Origin: JBNPEO01 sp050490315
GTDB taxonomy: Bacteria; Actinomycetota; Actinomycetes; Actinomycetales; Micrococcaceae
Direction of reading: 5' to 3'
Length of the DNA stretch: 64,000 nt
Assembly (NCBI RefSeq): GCF_050490315.1
Contig: NZ_JBNPEO010000001.1
Location: 372,001-436,000, forward strand
Under the pieces are notes generated by a model. The model did not search any database. It was not told the origin of the DNA and saw nothing but the letters and a program-made list of their open reading frames with translations. Below are positions 24,796-33,403 of the stretch, in pieces. A program made the position numbers and the translations under genes. Every line of letters begins with the position of its first letter. Positions within the stretch are counted from its first letter, which is position 1.

Positions 24796-25260
24796 TTATT
24801 CAGTGGTTTCGGGAGTGGCTTTGGCCAAGAGGATGTAGGTGAGGCCGGATGCTGCAGCGCCAGTCAAAAACACCTGAGTGAAAGCGATCGACTGGGTGGT
24901 TGGCCCATCAACACGTAGCCAACCGGCTAGGGCGAAACCCAAAACTCCAACGGCCATAATGAGGGCGCCGGCCCAAAAGCTGCGGACCATGGCAGGTAGC
25001 TCGTTGGCCAAAGACCAGCGGTGGGCTTCTGTGTTCAGTGGTGGCTGGAGGATGGCGGCTATAGCCAGCATTCCCATCGAGAGGGCTGCGCACATGGCTC
25101 CAACTAGTTGGAGGAGATTCAGTCCCGCTGAGACTCGGATGGTGCTGGTGAGGGCGACGACCAACGCCGCTCCCATTCCCACGATGGCGAGGATCCACGC
25201 GGGTACGGCAAGGCCCTTGCTGAGCGGTCGCAGCAAAGGCCACAATTCGCTGATGGTCAT
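24796..25260 (-). CDS. four-segment membrane protein of unknown function
   Basis: A 154-residue integral membrane protein with four hydrophobic stretches (around VPAWILAIVGMGAALVVAL, LLQLVGAMCAALSMGMLAIAAI, FWAGALIMAVGVLGFALAGWL and VFLTGAAASGLTYILLA). No motif is recognised. It is transcribed leftward, back to back with the winged-helix gene at 25385, and is probably a single-gene unit. Confidence 0.65.
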   Translation of the reverse strand: MTISELWPLLRPLSKGLAVPAWILAIVGMGAALVVALTSTIRVSAGLNLLQLVGAMCAALSMGMLAIAAILQPPLNTEAHRWSLANELPAMVRSFWAGALIMAVGVLGFALAGWLRVDGPTTQSIAFTQVFLTGAAASGLTYILLAKATPETTE

Positions 25261-25384
25261 AAATCGAGCTTAAATGCTGCGCCTGAATGGTCGCTGGGAG
25301 TTTGCCGGGATCGTGTTCAACTGCGTTGATTAAGCAGCTATTGCTCAACCTGACCCGGGCCAACGCGCCGACTAGGATGAACAC

Positions 25385-26482
25385 GTGATCGGGAGACTGC
25401 GTTTACAAGCTCAAGGACTGCTGGCCACTGAGGCTAGCTTCTCGCCAACACCCGCAGACGTTGTCAGGCATATGACTGCAATGCAGGCTCAGGACCTGCC
25501 GTCGGCAATGTGGGCCGTGGGCCTTCGAGTTCATATCGGCGGTGGCAAACTCTCGCTCGAATCGGTCCGGGCAGCGATCAACTCGGGGGAGATCGTTCGG
25601 TCTTGGCCCATGCGTGGCACCCTCCACCTGGTAATGCCGGAGGACCTTGGCTGGATCCTTGAGCTGACAAGTGATCGACTGCACCGGGCAATGAAGTCCC
25701 GATTCCGGGAACTTGAAATTACTGATGCCGATCTTGATCAATGCGCCGAAGTAGCAGTGGAGCTTGTAGCCCAAGCGAGGAACAGTGGTGCCGATGGAGG
25801 CACGCGGGCCGAGTTGTTTGACGCGTGGGAACGCGCAGGGCAACGAACCAAGGCTCAGCGTGGAATCACAATGCTCGGAACCCTGTGCCGTATGGCTGTT
25901 TTGGTTCAAGGCCCGCTGGAAGGCAATCAGCAACTATTCAGAGAATTTAACGAATGGATCCCTTTCTCGCGGCGGCTGGAACGCGAACAGAGCGTTGCCG
26001 AGCTTGCCCAGCGTTACTTCGCAAGTCACGGACCGGCGACCATGGCGGACTTCAGTTCGTGGAGCAAACTACCCATCACCGAAGTCCGACGGGCTATGGA
26101 AGTCATTGGGGACAAGCTGGAGAAGCGGGTCATTAACGAGCGGGAGTATTGGTGCGCGCCGGACCTGTTCAGCGGGATCCACAAAGTCCCCGGTGCCAGA
26201 AGTGTCCTTGCACTCCCTGGATTCGATGAATTCATCCTGGGGTATGCGGATCGAGACGACGTTTTGGACCCTCAGCACGCGGCAAAAATCGTGCCTGGCG
26301 GCAACGGTGTTTTTCTAAAAACCATCGTTGTTGGAGGCCGAGTGTGCGGCACTTGGGCGCACCAGTGCACGGGTCCTAAGGACGTCGTCGAACCTTTAGC
26401 CTTTAGTGAGCAAATGCGGCCTGCTGCTCAAAAGTCTTTCGAGCAGCAGGCCGCAAAATATCTCAGGTTCTTGGCGTCCTAG
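25385..26482 (+). CDS. winged-helix DNA-binding (HTH_42/YcaQ-AlkX-like) protein
   Basis: A 365-residue protein of the HTH_42 superfamily, opening with RLRLQAQGL and HMTAMQAQDLPSAMWAVGLR, then SWPMRGTLHLV, all typical. Relatives include YcaQ/AlkX DNA glycosylases that unhook crosslinks, but this branch is usually annotated only as winged-helix DNA-binding. The C-terminal stretch LPGFDEFILGYADRDDVL is conserved in the family. GTG 25385. The gene is convergent with asd, and their stop codons overlap by four bases (26479-26482). Confidence 0.82.
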   Translation: MIGRLRLQAQGLLATEASFSPTPADVVRHMTAMQAQDLPSAMWAVGLRVHIGGGKLSLESVRAAINSGEIVRSWPMRGTLHLVMPEDLGWILELTSDRLHRAMKSRFRELEITDADLDQCAEVAVELVAQARNSGADGGTRAELFDAWERAGQRTKAQRGITMLGTLCRMAVLVQGPLEGNQQLFREFNEWIPFSRRLEREQSVAELAQRYFASHGPATMADFSSWSKLPITEVRRAMEVIGDKLEKRVINEREYWCAPDLFSGIHKVPGARSVLALPGFDEFILGYADRDDVLDPQHAAKIVPGGNGVFLKTIVVGGRVCGTWAHQCTGPKDVVEPLAFSEQMRPAAQKSFEQQAAKYLRFLAS

Positions 26483-27609
26483 AGGTTGCCGGTGGCGATG
26501 CTGAGCATACGGCGCAGCGGCTCGGCGGCGCCCCAGAGGAGCTGATCGCCGACTGTGAACGCGCTGATGTATTCCGGGCCCATTTCCAACTTGCGGATAC
26601 GTCCCACCGGGATGTCCAAGGTGCCGGACGCCGCCACAGGTGTCAGCTCGGCCATGGATGCTTCCTTGGTGTTAGGAACCACCTTGGACCATTCGTTGTC
26701 CTCGTCCAGCAGCTTCTCGATCTCGGCTACGGAAAGGTCCTCACGGAGCTTAAGCGTGAGCGCCTGAGAGTGCGAACGCATGGCGCCGATACGGACACAC
26801 AAGCCATCCATCACGATGTGGCTGTCACCGGATGTGCCAAGGATCTTGTTGGTTTCCTGGCCGGCTTTCCACTCTTCTTTGGACTGGCCGTTGCCAAGAT
26901 CCGCGTCGATCCAGGGGATCAGCGAACCGGCGAGCGGGACGCCGAATTGAGTGGCGTCAACGCCGGTGCGCTGCTGTTCCAGCACCTTGCGGTCAATGTC
27001 CAAAATGGCCGACGCCGGATCGTTCAGTTCTGCGCTGACCGCACCGTTGAGCGTGCCGAACTGCGTGAGGAGCTCGCGCATGTGCCGCGCCCCACCGCCG
27101 GACGCTGCCTGGTAGGTCATGGATGTGCCCCATTCAACCAGCCCGTTCTTGAACAGTCCGCCCAGGCCCATGAGCATGCAGGAGACGGTACAGTTACCGC
27201 CCACGAAGTCCTTGGTGCCGTTGGCAAGCCCACGGTCGATGACGTCGCGGTTGATCGGGTCCAGCACAATGATCGAGTCCTGGTTCATTCGCAGCGTTGA
27301 CGCAGCATCGATCCAGAGGCCGTCCCAGCCGCGTTCGCGCAGCTGGGAGTGAACGCGTTGGGTGTAGTCCCCGCCTTGTGCCGTGACAATGATCGGTAGC
27401 TTCGCGAGTGTCTCAACATCGTAGGCATCTTCGAGTTTGCCCGCGCTGCCAGACGCCGCGCCGGAAAGTTCCGGGGCACTGGCACCAGCGTTGGAGGTTG
27501 AGAAGAAAACTGGGTTGATGTTGGCGAAGTCGCCCTCGTCCTGCATACGTTGCATCAGGACGGAACCGACCATACCGCGCCAACCGACGAGGCCTACTGA
27601 TTGAGTCAT
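26479..27609 (-). CDS. asd: aspartate-semialdehyde dehydrogenase
   Basis: A 376-residue NADPH enzyme that converts aspartyl phosphate to aspartate semialdehyde, the branch point to lysine, diaminopimelate, methionine and threonine. The nucleotide-binding N-terminus is VGLVGWRGMVGSVLMQRM, the catalytic Cys lies in GGNCTVSCM and the active-site His in GGARHMREL. The sequence resembles the Gram-negative-type Asd (about 370 residues) more than the short type. ATG 27609 lies nine bases past the end of the broken WXG100-like gene. The aspartokinase gene is not in the window. Confidence 0.95.
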   Translation of the reverse strand: MTQSVGLVGWRGMVGSVLMQRMQDEGDFANINPVFFSTSNAGASAPELSGAASGSAGKLEDAYDVETLAKLPIIVTAQGGDYTQRVHSQLRERGWDGLWIDAASTLRMNQDSIIVLDPINRDVIDRGLANGTKDFVGGNCTVSCMLMGLGGLFKNGLVEWGTSMTYQAASGGGARHMRELLTQFGTLNGAVSAELNDPASAILDIDRKVLEQQRTGVDATQFGVPLAGSLIPWIDADLGNGQSKEEWKAGQETNKILGTSGDSHIVMDGLCVRIGAMRSHSQALTLKLREDLSVAEIEKLLDEDNEWSKVVPNTKEASMAELTPVAASGTLDIPVGRIRKLEMGPEYISAFTVGDQLLWGAAEPLRRMLSIATGNL

Positions 27610-27618
27610 GTCTTCAGT

Positions 27619-28441
27619 TTAGAGCTTTGGACGGGCCCGACGCCGATTCTTACGTTGGTGAGGTGACTCAAGCGGGTGCGAGAGGCCGGCAGTCTTGCGG
27701 GCCTTTTCGGCCCGACGTTCTTTGAAGTAGTAGGTCCACGCGGCCCAGAACGGATACAGTACGGCGAGGTAGACCCACCAGATCTCACCGAATATTTTTC
27801 AGTCGACCCCACAAACTTGCTGACCGCGGTGCCACGCTTGAGCAGGTCGTCCAACGGGCCGTTGGTAATCAACCGCTCCGTGCGTAATACCGGGCCATTG
27901 ACGCGGTGAAGACCTTTTTGGAACGATCGTATAAACGCAGTTTTCTCGTTCTTCAGCATCCAACCGTACTGCGAAGCAAGCTTGGTGACAGTGAAGGGCG
28001 CCTTGATCCACTTGTGAATGCCCATGCCGCCCCGTATCAAGCCAACCGAGCCAGCCAAGAGGCCGGCTAAGGACCAATTTCCGCCAGGGATTCCGGGGAT
28101 GATTGGTGCGTCAGTTCCGCGGCCGGCACCGGTGGAAATGTTGCTGGCCTTTTCCTGTTCGGAGGCCTGAGCATTAACTGTTTTGACTCTTGGTGCAGTG
28201 CTGGTGCAGTGCTGGCGCAGTGCTTGCGCAGCGCTTGCGCAGTGCACGTAATCAACGCCCCGTGGCTGCCGTTCCACTCCGACTTGAAGCGCGCACTGTC
28301 TGCGCCCTTCCACGATTGGTTCCCATTGATCTCGCTGCTCAGGTTCGAGGACTGACGCATTAGCAGGTCTGAAGCCTTGCCGAACTGTTGCGCAAGAGTT
28401 CGCAACTGGGCCACATCTGCACCCCAAAAATTCCCTGCCAT
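27619..28441 (-). pseudogene. WXG100-like secreted/membrane protein gene broken by two frameshifts
   Basis: From ATG 28441 (GGGAGG before it) the first frame encodes a WXG100-type domain: about 60 residues with the W-K-G turn in QSWKGADSARFKSEW. That frame is lost near 28180-28245, where five copies of an 11-bp repeat and a run of four T lie; the protein-like reading resumes one frame over (TVNAQASEQEKASN, then a GLLAGSVGLIRGGMG hydrophobic part) and shifts again at a run of five T (27795-27799) into EIWWVYLAVLYPFWAAW with a basic tail. Restoring one base at each point, or losing one repeat copy at the first, gives about 274 residues ending at 27619. WXG100 proteins are usually type VII secretion substrates. 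Sequencing error in short homopolymers is a real alternative. Confidence 0.7.
28190..28244. repeat. five tandem copies of an 11-bp unit inside a coding region
   Basis: Units of the form CTTGCGCAGTG follow one another at 28190, 28201, 28212, 28223 and 28234 with one to four differences. Because 11 is not a multiple of three, each gain or loss shifts the reading frame of the WXG100-like gene. Confidence 0.9.
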
Positions 28442-28539
28442 CAAATGCCTCCCAAGCCGTGAAACAGCTTAACCCGCCAAAATATCTGTCCCTACCGTAA
28501 AGCGAACGTCAAAAATGCGCGAGGGGGTGGACTCCCCAC

Positions 28540-28785
28540 CTAGCTGTCAGCAGAGCCGGGGTTTTGCTCAAGCAGAACAACGCGTTTGCGCGTCCGCAGC
28601 GCCCACATGGAACCAAAAACGAAGACCTGCGTCAGGATCACCAAAACGATTGCGCCGATAATCTTCTGCCCACTCAGGATCATGGTCAGCCCCACAATCG
28701 CCGAAAGTAGTGCGAACAGCGGCAACAGCATGTAACCCAAAACAAAAAGAGCTTCGGGGCGTTTTAGCACGCTCAAGCTAGACAT
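28540..28785 (-). CDS. small two-segment membrane protein next to folA
   Basis: An 81-residue protein with two hydrophobic stretches (ALFVLGYMLLPLFALLSAIVG and IIGAIVLVILTQVFVFGSMWAL) and a basic C-terminal part LRTRKRVV. Its ATG directly follows the folA stop codon, so it is co-translated with folA. I do not recognise a function. The tight coupling to thyA-folA suggests a conserved gene rather than a chance frame. Confidence 0.7.
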   Translation of the reverse strand: MSSLSVLKRPEALFVLGYMLLPLFALLSAIVGLTMILSGQKIIGAIVLVILTQVFVFGSMWALRTRKRVVLLEQNPGSADS

Positions 28786-29364
28786 TTATGCCTCCGTCCG
28801 GCGCCACATTGTGAAGCGGTAGCGGGTTTCAGTGCGGCTAGTGAGCCAACCTTCTTGCGGGATCACGGTCGCGAACTTCCAATCCTCGCCCAAGTCCGGC
28901 GCCTTTGTGTCGCCGTCGGCCTCCACGTCAATAACCGTGACGATCGCGATGTCTGCGATTTCTGCTGCCTGCGCAAAAATCTCGCCGCCACCAATGATCC
29001 AAACTTTTTGACCGCCCGGAGAAAATTGCGATTCTATGATCGCTTGGTCCAATGAATTAACCACAACGGCGCCAGGCGCGCTCCAGTCACTCTGCCGTGT
29101 GATCACAATGTTGGTGCGATCCGGCAGCGGGCGGTACTTTTCTGGGAATGACTCCCACGTTTTGCGGCCCATAATTACGGGGTGCCCGGTGGTCATTTTG
29201 CGGAAGTGCTCAAGATCTTCGGGCACGTGCCACGGCATACCGCCCTGGTTGCCAATGACGCCATTAGACGCTTGCGCCCAAATTAAGCCGATCCCGGTCA
29301 TGGACGCGGCGACTTCCTCAGTGAAGATGACCTGCGGAATGCTCGGATTTTCCGGGGTGCTCAT
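28786..29364 (-). CDS. folA: dihydrofolate reductase
   Basis: A 192-residue enzyme that reduces dihydrofolate with NADPH, replenishing tetrahydrofolate after thymidylate synthesis; it is the trimethoprim target. Landmarks are IGLIWAQASNGVIGNQGGMPW, the substrate-site stretch EDLEHFRKMTTGHPVIMGRKTWESFP and IIGGGEIFAQA. A 25-residue N-terminal extension precedes the fold. Its ATG overlaps the thyA stop (ATGA), the usual thyA-folA coupling. Confidence 0.96.
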   Translation of the reverse strand: MSTPENPSIPQVIFTEEVAASMTGIGLIWAQASNGVIGNQGGMPWHVPEDLEHFRKMTTGHPVIMGRKTWESFPEKYRPLPDRTNIVITRQSDWSAPGAVVVNSLDQAIIESQFSPGGQKVWIIGGGEIFAQAAEIADIAIVTVIDVEADGDTKAPDLGEDWKFATVIPQEGWLTSRTETRYRFTMWRRTEA

Positions 29365-30164
29365 ACGGCGATCGGTGCCTTAATCGTGGGGTGGTGTTGG
29401 TAGTTGGAAATCTCAAAGTCTTCAAGGGTGTAATCGAAGATGCTCTCAGGATGGCGAAGGAGCGTCAGCTGCGGGTACTCATACGGATCCCGGGAAAGCT
29501 GCTCTTGAACCTGTTCCACGTGATTGTCGTAAATGTGGCAATCACCGCCAGTCCAAATGAATTCACCAACGTCGAGCCCAGTTTGAGCAGCAACCATATG
29601 AGTCAGCAGAGCGTATGAGGCAATGTTGAAAGGGACTCCCAAAAACATGTCAGCCGAACGTTGGTACAACTGGCAGGACAACTTCCCGTCAGCAACATAG
29701 AACTGGAAAAACGCGTGGCACGGAGGCAGTGCCATGTTGTGAAGTTCTGAAACATTCCACGCTGAGACAATGTGCCGGCGGCTGTCTGGATTGGTTTTGA
29801 GTTCCTCGACTACCTGCGCGATTTGGTCAATGTGTTCGCCACCCGGGGTGGGCCATGAACGCCACTGAACGCCGTAAACCGGGCCCAGTTCGCCAGCTTG
29901 ATCGGCCCATTCATCCCAAATGGTGACGCCTTGTTCTTGCATCCAACGCACATTCGAATCCCCACGCAGGAACCACAAAAGTTCCACCGCCACGGACTTA
30001 AAATGCACTCGCTTGGTGGTGATCAAGGGGAAACCCTTTGCCAGATCAAAGCGAATTTGGCGGCCAAATACGCTGCGAGTTCCAGTGCCAGTACGGTCCG
30101 ACTTAGCTACACCGCTGGCTAGTACTTCGCGCAGCAAGTCTTCATAGGGCGTGGGGATGCTCAT
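29361..30164 (-). CDS. thyA: thymidylate synthase
   Basis: A 267-residue enzyme that methylates dUMP to dTMP using methylene-tetrahydrofolate. The catalytic Cys is in LPPCHAFFQFYV, the dUMP-binding part is YQRSADMFLGVPFNIASY, and the C-terminus closes as TIKAPIAV. I use ATG 30164, which gives the usual length; a TTG two codons upstream is also in frame. It follows the GntR-type regulator by 25 bases in the same direction, so it may share the upstream operator. Confidence 0.96.
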   Translation of the reverse strand: MSIPTPYEDLLREVLASGVAKSDRTGTGTRSVFGRQIRFDLAKGFPLITTKRVHFKSVAVELLWFLRGDSNVRWMQEQGVTIWDEWADQAGELGPVYGVQWRSWPTPGGEHIDQIAQVVEELKTNPDSRRHIVSAWNVSELHNMALPPCHAFFQFYVADGKLSCQLYQRSADMFLGVPFNIASYALLTHMVAAQTGLDVGEFIWTGGDCHIYDNHVEQVQEQLSRDPYEYPQLTLLRHPESIFDYTLEDFEISNYQHHPTIKAPIAV

Positions 30165-30189
30165 GGCCAAAAGTCTACCGGCGCCAGCG

Positions 30190-30567
30190 TCAGCGAGTGG
30201 CCTCGAACGCGCCCCGCACCAGGGCCGTTAGACGGTCGGCATCGAGCCCGGCAGTTTTCGCTTCACTAATCAAGTGTTCGACGGCGGCACTCACCTGCGG
30301 CGGTACGGTCACTGCGGAGGCCGGAAGTTTGGCGACTGTGGTTCCCGAGCGGCGGGCGGTGCTTACCACACCGGCAGACTCAAGCTCCCGGTACGCCCGT
30401 GCCACTGTTCCTGCTGCAACACCAAGATCGGCGGCTAGAGCTCGCACCGTGGGCAGCCGCGTGCCAGGCGTTAACTGTCCGGAGCCCACTAGCAAGGTGA
30501 TCTGCTGCCGGATCTGCTCATAGGGGGGAATCGGAGAGTCTAGATCGACGACGATGCGAGCGGCCAT
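30190..30567 (-). CDS. GntR-family (YtrA subfamily) transcriptional regulator
   Basis: A 125-residue regulator with an N-terminal winged helix (PPYEQIRQQITLLVGSG, LPTVRALAADLGVAAGTVARAYRELE) and only a short C-terminal helical part, which is the YtrA subfamily layout. Regulators of this type usually repress their own operon together with membrane transport genes. It lies four bases after the large membrane-protein gene, and a 44-bp palindrome precedes that gene, a likely operator. Confidence 0.88.
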   Translation of the reverse strand: MAARIVVDLDSPIPPYEQIRQQITLLVGSGQLTPGTRLPTVRALAADLGVAAGTVARAYRELESAGVVSTARRSGTTVAKLPASAVTVPPQVSAAVEHLISEAKTAGLDADRLTALVRGAFEATR

Positions 30568-30571
30568 TTAC

Positions 30572-32362
30572 TTAGCCATCCCTCAAGGAAGCCGAACGCG
30601 GCAGTCTAAGGGCGCCAGTCGCGGTGAGCTTGGTGCTTGGTGGGATAACGCACAATATGACCGCGACGGCGATGAGCGGGATGCCGATCCACTGGCCAAC
30701 GGGGACGCTAGTCAGTGCCTGGTAGCCGTTTGGCTGATCTTGGAGCATGCGAATGCTGCCCACCGCGGAAGCTAGGACAACACCAGCGATGCCGAGCCAG
30801 CTCGCTGCCAACAACTTGACTGCGCGGTACACGGTGATCTGGCGGAGCGCTTTATCCCGTGCGGGGCTCCCTGCAGTGAGGGACTGGCGCCGGGATGCCA
30901 CCACAACGCACAACACGGCAAACACCACGACGACGGCACAGCACACACTCGCGCCAATCCAAGCGGGAACCGGGACAACATAGCTGGTCGATAGGTCTGG
31001 GTTCGCCTGTGAATCGGTGACGGAAGCGCCGCCCGCCATCTCCCACAAGCGGGGCCCGATAGCCGCCACGGTGATTGCCCCTGTCACGATGATTGCCGCC
31101 GCCACCGTGGTCCAAAGAAGCCACGGTGCAGTCCACACCCAGTGGCTGGTCCTCGGCTCCACTGCATTTACCGGGCTCTCGCCCCGATTGCCACAGTAAT
31201 TGCGCTGTAGCAGCAATTCGCCGGCGCACAGGGCTATCAGAGAACCGACGCCGGCGGCGGTGACGCTCACCCAGGGCTCTTGGTTATTGAACGTCGCGCC
31301 CCAGCCTGCAACAACAAGGATGATCGCTACTAGGCCACCCAGCGGCATCGCTGTGCCCACGGACGTCACAAGCCGGGTGGCTCTCGCTTCCGGCGAGGAC
31401 AATGGTGCCGCACCAGCGCGCCAACCCGACGCCGCGCCGTCGTAAGCATTGAGTGCTGGCGGGTGCCACAAGAACATCACCACAAGAATCGCCATGTTGA
31501 TGATCCCCGCGATGTTGATCCAGGATCCGGACGTGCCAGTGAAGTTGTCGGTGGGCATGGTGATGCGCGAGTAGGCCGCGGCGGTGACACCAAGTCCGGC
31601 TGCAATGGTGGCCACGGTCCGCAAAAGCCGGTTTATGGCGATCCTGCGGAGAACATGGTCCTCATCGGTGCTCAGCGTTTCGATGGCACGGCGTCGAGTG
31701 ATCAGGGCGAGTACTGCCACGGTTCCGGCAGCTAGCAGGACCAAACCACCGCCCAGCGAGGCGGCTACGAACCACCCTTCTAACCGTCCTGATTGAGCGC
31801 CGAACTGGGCTACGCCGTCAGCATCCACACCGGCGTCCATGGGTGAAAAACCGGGCAGCGGGATAAGCAGAGCAATAAATACAGCGCTCGAAACGAAGCA
31901 GGCAGCGGTGACCCAGGACAGCACTCGCGGGAGAAAATCGCCAATCCTTCGTACCACCAGAGCCGCCTGGCGGGTGCTACGCCGGGGTCCGGGGTAACTG
32001 AGCTGACCCAGAGCATGAATGCCCAAAACGGCGAGGACGGGCAGCAGCAATGCCGGAACTTGTTCGCTGAGCCAGTGACCTAGATACAAATCGTGAAGCT
32101 GCGCTTGGTCTGGTCCAGGCAACCCGCTTGGCACCGCCAAGTGCCCCGGGATGCTGCCGAACGGGTTCGGCTGCTGGGTGTTTTGGAGGCTACTGAAGAC
32201 CCAGCCGAGTATGCCCACCCACAGCGCGTGTTGAGTGATCGATACGGCATTGCTGCCTTCGCGCGGCGTCCAGACGATCCAGCGTAGCAACGCGTATACG
32301 GCGGCTGCGCCCACCATCAGAGCGACTGGCAGCCAGGTTGGCCATGAATAGGAGAACGGCAT
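30572..32362 (-). CDS. large multi-pass membrane protein, probable target of the GntR regulator
   Basis: A 596-residue integral membrane protein with about 12 hydrophobic segments spread over the whole length and no ABC, kinase or enzyme motif that I can identify. I start it at ATG 32362, with a G-rich ribosome binding site that is part of the adjacent palindrome; the frame is open nine codons further into the palindrome. YtrA-type regulators are often paired with ABC permeases, but no ATPase is encoded here, so transport is only a guess. It is the first gene of a likely unit with gntR, thyA and folA. Confidence 0.75.
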   Translation of the reverse strand: MPFSYSWPTWLPVALMVGAAAVYALLRWIVWTPREGSNAVSITQHALWVGILGWVFSSLQNTQQPNPFGSIPGHLAVPSGLPGPDQAQLHDLYLGHWLSEQVPALLLPVLAVLGIHALGQLSYPGPRRSTRQAALVVRRIGDFLPRVLSWVTAACFVSSAVFIALLIPLPGFSPMDAGVDADGVAQFGAQSGRLEGWFVAASLGGGLVLLAAGTVAVLALITRRRAIETLSTDEDHVLRRIAINRLLRTVATIAAGLGVTAAAYSRITMPTDNFTGTSGSWINIAGIINMAILVVMFLWHPPALNAYDGAASGWRAGAAPLSSPEARATRLVTSVGTAMPLGGLVAIILVVAGWGATFNNQEPWVSVTAAGVGSLIALCAGELLLQRNYCGNRGESPVNAVEPRTSHWVWTAPWLLWTTVAAAIIVTGAITVAAIGPRLWEMAGGASVTDSQANPDLSTSYVVPVPAWIGASVCCAVVVVFAVLCVVVASRRQSLTAGSPARDKALRQITVYRAVKLLAASWLGIAGVVLASAVGSIRMLQDQPNGYQALTSVPVGQWIGIPLIAVAVILCVIPPSTKLTATGALRLPRSASLRDG

Positions 32363-32369
32363 GTTCACA

Positions 32370-32413
32370 CCCCCAAGGTTTTGTACCAAGTATTTGGTAC
32401 AAAACCTTGGGGG
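32370..32413 (-). promoter_or_regulatory. 44-bp palindrome, probable GntR/YtrA operator
   Basis: Two perfect 20-bp arms (32370-32389 and 32394-32413) separated by GTAT. The inner part reads TTGTACCAA then TTGGTACAA, a GTAC-centred dyad like those bound by YtrA-type regulators. It ends eight bases before the membrane-protein ATG and lies 14 bases after the NUDIX gene stop. It is not followed by a T run in either direction. Confidence 0.75.
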
Positions 32414-32426
32414 TCAAGAGTTTTGC

Positions 32427-33395
32427 CTAATCTTCGTAAGGTTTGTACTGCTCCACGGCAAGAATCTTCGTTGGCTTAGCCACGCTCACGTGACACACAA
32501 TGGTCTCGCCAGGGGTGAGGTACGGATCGTTGGTGGGCAAGCTCAGCGACATTTGCTGTGGCATGTGAGCCGCAAGCTGCTTGAGCACTGTTGGAAGGGC
32601 GGGGCGGTGTGTACACAGGGCCACCGGTTTTGGCCGATCGAAAAGTCCTTCAACTACGGCTGCAGTCTTTTTGGGGCTCCGTTCATGCTTGCGTTCCGTC
32701 AGGGCCTCAACGAGCTTAACCTTGGCGTCGGTGGCTTTGGCGTATGGGGCAATCGTGGAGACGCAACGCTGCCACGGGCTTGTGACAATTCGCTCGGGCA
32801 TCCACACCATCAGGAGCCGCTTGACCGCTTGGGCCTGACGCACACCTGTAGCAGCTAGCGTCCTATCACCTTCAGCTTTGGTCCACGACGCGCGGGGTTT
32901 TGCCTTAGCGTGGCGCACAATAATCAGTGGCCAAGTTTCCAGCTCGTTGCGTTCGTGCGCAGCCACCAGCTCTTCAAGCGGGACCACATCACTTGGGTTA
33001 CTCAGCAGTGAGGCAGCTTTTGATGGACTGCACCACAAAACGCTGTCTACTTCCTTTCCATCCGGAAGCAGCCGCTGTCCGTCCACCTGAATAGCCCAGT
33101 AGTGCACTATTTTTAGCCCGGCTGAGACCCGGTAGTGAATGGGTTGAAGAGGTATGCCTAAGGTTGCCTTGAGCCCAATTTCCTCGTAGACCTCACGAAT
33201 ACCGCACTCCGGAACCGTCTCGACCGCGTCAAGCTTGCCCTTGGGCCAAGACCAGTCGTCGTATCGGGGCCGGTGGATCACTAGAACTTCCAAGCGTCCC
33301 TTGTGGATACGCCATGGAATTCCACCAGCAGCTACGACGGCCATTTTTTCGCCCACGTGCTCCTGCTGGTCAGCTACAGGTGTGTCGCTCTTCAT
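32427..33395 (-). CDS. mutT1: NUDIX hydrolase fused to a histidine phosphatase (MutT1-like)
   Basis: A 322-residue two-domain enzyme. The N-terminal NUDIX domain has the box GKLDAVETVPECGIREVYEEIG; the C-terminal half is a phosphoglycerate-mutase/SixA-like phosphatase whose catalytic His is in IVRHAKA. The same fusion in mycobacteria, MutT1, hydrolyses 8-oxo-GTP and diadenosine polyphosphates, so a nucleotide-sanitising role is likely. It lies eight bases after the polyphosphate kinase gene, the neighbour it also has in Mycobacterium. Confidence 0.88.
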   Translation of the reverse strand: MKSDTPVADQQEHVGEKMAVVAAGGIPWRIHKGRLEVLVIHRPRYDDWSWPKGKLDAVETVPECGIREVYEEIGLKATLGIPLQPIHYRVSAGLKIVHYWAIQVDGQRLLPDGKEVDSVLWCSPSKAASLLSNPSDVVPLEELVAAHERNELETWPLIIVRHAKAKPRASWTKAEGDRTLAATGVRQAQAVKRLLMVWMPERIVTSPWQRCVSTIAPYAKATDAKVKLVEALTERKHERSPKKTAAVVEGLFDRPKPVALCTHRPALPTVLKQLAAHMPQQMSLSLPTNDPYLTPGETIVCHVSVAKPTKILAVEQYKPYED

Positions 33396-33403
33396 CTATG
33401 TAG

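Noticed and set aside
28190..28244. CRISPR-like array
   Set aside because: The 11-bp units are directly tandem without spacers and lie inside a coding region; no cas gene is in the window.
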